The translations under genes and the position numbers were made by a program. The notes under the pieces were generated by a model. That model was not told the origin of the DNA, did no database searches, and saw nothing but the letters and a program-made list of their open reading frames with translations. A stretch of 64,000 nt of DNA from Pseudomonadota bacterium (GTDB taxonomy: Bacteria > Pseudomonadota > Gammaproteobacteria > Xanthomonadales > Wenzhouxiangellaceae), in contig CP053448.1 of the NCBI GenBank assembly GCA_013285445.1, positions 310,001 through 374,000 on the forward strand, in the 5' to 3' direction. This document shows positions 61,767 through 64,000 of the stretch, in pieces; the first letter of the stretch is position 1, and each line of letters begins with the position of its first letter.

Positions 61767-62876
61767 ATGAGTCTCGAGGCCTGCGATGTCGAGCTGATGC
61801 TCGCCGAGCTGGGGCGTTTCGCACACGGCCCGCTGGCTGCCGAAGTGACCCATCCGGAAGCGCCGGTTGATGGCCCGGTTCTGACGCGGCTGCGCGAGGG
61901 GGCCGTCGCGCTCGGTTTGCTCGGAGCGGCCGGTAAGGTGGCCGAGTTTGGCCTGTGGCCGGCCGACGACAGCGGCTCGGCCTGCGTCTTTTCGATCCGC
62001 GCGCTCCAGCTTCTGGGCGAGGTCAATGCCGGGATCGCGCTGGCCTGGCATCGGGCTGCGCTGGCGGCGCATCTGGCTGACGGCCTGGGGCTGGCCCGGC
62101 GGGCAGGTGAGACGGCCGTTGTCGTGACCGGCCACTATGGGCTGGGACGCTCGTCGCTGGCGCGCTGGCTGCTTGACCGGAAGCCGGAGCAGGACGACAC
62201 GGCGCTGCTGAGCGACTGGCTGGATCGACACGCCCGCGATACCTTCGCGCTGGCTCCGGTTGACTGGCAGTGGCTGTTGTGGCCGGTGTGGACGACACAC
62301 GGGCTGGTCTGGTGCCGACACGCCCGCGGTACGCTGACAGCCGAGCGGCAGCGGCCGCAGCACGGACTCGATGAACTGGTCTTGTGGCGGCTGCGCTTGC
62401 CTGAGCCGGTCTCGGCCGAACCTGCGCAGGAAACGGCGCGCGCCATGTTCGGACGGGCGCTGAAAATGGAGGTGCTGGCCGCGCTCGCGATTGCCAGCGG
62501 TGCGGTTCGCGGTGCCTGCCACTTGGCGCTGGATTATGCCGCCCGGCGCCGCCAGGGCGGAGTGCCGATCAATCACTACCCGGCCGTGCAGTCGCAGCTG
62601 GCGATCATCGACTCGGCGCTGGTCCAGGCCGACGACGCACTCGGGGCGCTGGAACGGCCGCTTGATGCAATCGATCTCGGCCGGCTCCTGACGGTCAGAG
62701 TGCGACTCGACGCATCGCTGCGCGAGGCGGCCAACGCAGCCATGCAAGTCCACGGCGGCATCGGCTACATGCGCGATATCGGCATCGAAAAGCGCCTGCG
62801 TGAGGTCAATATGCTCTCGACGATCGCCGGCGGCGTTCGCGAGATTCCGTTGTTCATGGCGGAATGGAGGAGCTGA
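61767..62876 (+). CDS. acyl-CoA dehydrogenase-like protein lacking key residues
   Basis: This 369-residue protein has a C-terminal acyl-CoA dehydrogenase pattern (QVHGGIGYMRDIGIEKRLRE) but reads NMLSTIAGGVREIP where active members have the catalytic glutamate in IYEGT. The middle domain also lacks the usual TEPxAGSD block. It is a little shorter than the family norm (about 380-400). Its stop overlaps the start of a second dehydrogenase gene by one nucleotide (TGATG). It probably forms a heteromer with that protein; loss of activity in isolation is inferred. Confidence 0.78.
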   Translation: MSLEACDVELMLAELGRFAHGPLAAEVTHPEAPVDGPVLTRLREGAVALGLLGAAGKVAEFGLWPADDSGSACVFSIRALQLLGEVNAGIALAWHRAALAAHLADGLGLARRAGETAVVVTGHYGLGRSSLARWLLDRKPEQDDTALLSDWLDRHARDTFALAPVDWQWLLWPVWTTHGLVWCRHARGTLTAERQRPQHGLDELVLWRLRLPEPVSAEPAQETARAMFGRALKMEVLAALAIASGAVRGACHLALDYAARRRQGGVPINHYPAVQSQLAIIDSALVQADDALGALERPLDAIDLGRLLTVRVRLDASLREAANAAMQVHGGIGYMRDIGIEKRLREVNMLSTIAGGVREIPLFMAEWRS

Positions 62877-64000
62877 TGCGCGACCACCTGCATGGGCATT
62901 TGCCCGACGATCATCCGCTGGCCCCGGCGGCCCGGCTGGCCGAATTCCGCTGGCCGGTGCGCGCGTTTGTCAACTACAGGCGAGACGATTTGTGGGCAGC
63001 GGATTGTCGGCGGTTGCCCCGACCGCTGGCCCGGCTGCGGCGCCGTGCTCGGGCGTTTGCCGAAACGCGTATCCGGCCGCTGTCCGCGGAGCTCGATCTC
63101 CTGGGGCACTGGTCGCCGCAGGAGCGCCCGCCGGCGATCGATCATTTGCTGGCCGAGGCCGGTCGCGCCGGCTGGCTGACTCACGTGCTGCCCAGGCCGG
63201 TCGGCAGCATGCCCTGGTCGGCAGTGCGCTACCCCCTGGTCTGGCAGGCCAGTCTGGTGATCGAGGAGTTTGCCCGTGCCTGCGGCGGTCTGATGCTACT
63301 GCTGTCGGCCCATCACCTCGGCGTCATGCCGCTGCTGCTGAGCGGCCAGCTCAAGGATCTGCGCCGGCACCTGTTGCCGATCTATCGCGGGTGCCGCCGC
63401 GGGGATTGGCGCCTGATGGCGTTCGCCATTACCGAGCCGGGTGCCGGTTCGGACGTCGAGGACGGACACGGCGCCGCCTCTGCCCGGCCGGGCCTGGTCG
63501 CGCGGCGGGTCGAAGGCGGCTGGCGACTGTGCGGCAGCAAATGCTATATCAGCGGCGGCGACCTGGCCGACCGCCTGACCGTGTTTGCCGCAATCGAAGG
63601 GCAGGGCCTGGATTCCTGGACCTGCTTCGTTGTTCCGGCCGACAGTGCCGGCTTTCGCGTGGCGCGGACCGAGCTGAAGATGGGCATGCGCGCCTCCGGC
63701 GCGGCCCAGCTCGAATTCGATGAGGTCTTCGTGCCCGACGACAACGTGGTTGGCGCAGTCGGACAGGGCTGGACGCTCAATCGCGCAGTGCTCAATGCCT
63801 CGCGTCTGCCGGTGGCGGCCATGGGCGTTGGTCTGGCGCGGGCCGCGACCGAATGCGCCATCGAGTTTGCGCGCTCCTATCACCTTGGTCCGCGTGCCCT
63901 GGTCGATTACCAGGACGTGCAGCTGGAGCTGGCCGAAATGGTGGCAGAAACGCGGGCTATGCGCAGCCTGCTCTGGCAGGAGGCACGCCATGCCCGCGCC
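62876..64000 (+). CDS. acyl-CoA dehydrogenase (partial)
   Basis: The gene is open to the right edge, so 375 residues are visible and the C-terminus is missing. FAITEPGAGSDVED is the classical flavin/substrate-binding block and CYISGGDLAD and MGMRASGAAQLEFDEV follow. The first 60 residues form an extension rich in Arg and Pro. It follows the degenerate dehydrogenase gene with a 1-nt overlap. The substrate is unknown; dicarboxylic or alicyclic acyl-CoA is conceivable, but the aromatic operon is more than 40 kb away. The catalytic residue lies beyond the window. Confidence 0.88.
   Translation, partial: MRDHLHGHLPDDHPLAPAARLAEFRWPVRAFVNYRRDDLWAADCRRLPRPLARLRRRARAFAETRIRPLSAELDLLGHWSPQERPPAIDHLLAEAGRAGWLTHVLPRPVGSMPWSAVRYPLVWQASLVIEEFARACGGLMLLLSAHHLGVMPLLLSGQLKDLRRHLLPIYRGCRRGDWRLMAFAITEPGAGSDVEDGHGAASARPGLVARRVEGGWRLCGSKCYISGGDLADRLTVFAAIEGQGLDSWTCFVVPADSAGFRVARTELKMGMRASGAAQLEFDEVFVPDDNVVGAVGQGWTLNRAVLNASRLPVAAMGVGLARAATECAIEFARSYHLGPRALVDYQDVQLELAEMVAETRAMRSLLWQEARHARA

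Overview
The window is a 64 kb stretch of a high-GC genome. Gene content and protein style suggest a gammaproteobacterium, perhaps from the Wenzhouxiangella/Xanthomonadales/Chromatiales area. That assignment is inference; there is no rRNA or other phylogenetic marker here. Coding density is high. I saw no tRNA or rRNA gene, insertion sequence or CRISPR array.

Region 1 (1-20942, minus strand) is one nearly gapless, 20-gene gene train for anaerobic degradation of benzoyl-CoA; its largest gap is 35 nt. In transcription order it encodes the ring-cleavage steps (had, oah/bamA, dch), a TetR regulator and a complete class I ATP-dependent benzoyl-CoA reductase (bcrC-B-A-D). An acyl-CoA ligase, a ketopantoate-reductase-like oxidoreductase, a 3-hydroxyacyl-CoA dehydrogenase/enoyl-CoA hydratase fusion, a thiolase, an SDR and a second thiolase follow. 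Then comes a second, separate pair made of a BcrC/HgdB-like reductase and an ATPase activator. A 2[4Fe-4S] ferredoxin and 2-oxoacid:ferredoxin oxidoreductase KorAB close the train; KorB runs off the left edge. A sigma70-type promoter in front of had carries a 14-bp operator at its start site that matches the motif known for TetR-type PaaR regulators.

Region 2 (21-27.4 kb) is a mixed block: a His-rich periplasmic DnrO-like protein, an NnrS membrane protein, a small CxxC protein, threonine dehydratase, a DUF488 protein, two small proteins (one a CHCC zinc finger), a quinone-reductase-like flavoprotein and a methyltransferase.

Region 3 (27.4-37.4 kb) encodes large secreted proteins: a protein with an IPTL-like C-terminal anchor, an S8 subtilase and an M36 metalloprotease. 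The two proteases share near-identical 228-bp (76-residue) repeats and the same C-terminal FEDRFE tail.

Region 4 (37.4-45.8 kb) holds a TonB receptor, ABC importer and second NnrS in one minus-strand operon behind a Fur-like promoter. Next to it are a 7Fe ferredoxin, a GlcD-type FAD oxidase and the remnant of a D-amino-acid dehydrogenase gene.

Region 5 (45.8-55.9 kb) has two tandemly duplicated secreted trypsin-like proteases, followed by a surface-glycan block with sulfotransferases, a sulfatase-like protein, glycosyltransferases, a methyltransferase and a sulfotransferase-glycosyltransferase fusion.

Region 6 (55.9-64 kb) encodes a ferritin-like protein coupled to a second, different KorAB pair, then UbiD, an endonuclease III-like glycosylase, and two coupled acyl-CoA dehydrogenases. 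The first of these appears to have lost its catalytic glutamate; the second is cut by the right edge.

The best candidates for new biology are the second reductase/activator pair wired into the benzoyl-CoA operon, the degenerate/active acyl-CoA dehydrogenase pair, and the shared C-terminal tag and repeats on the secreted proteases.
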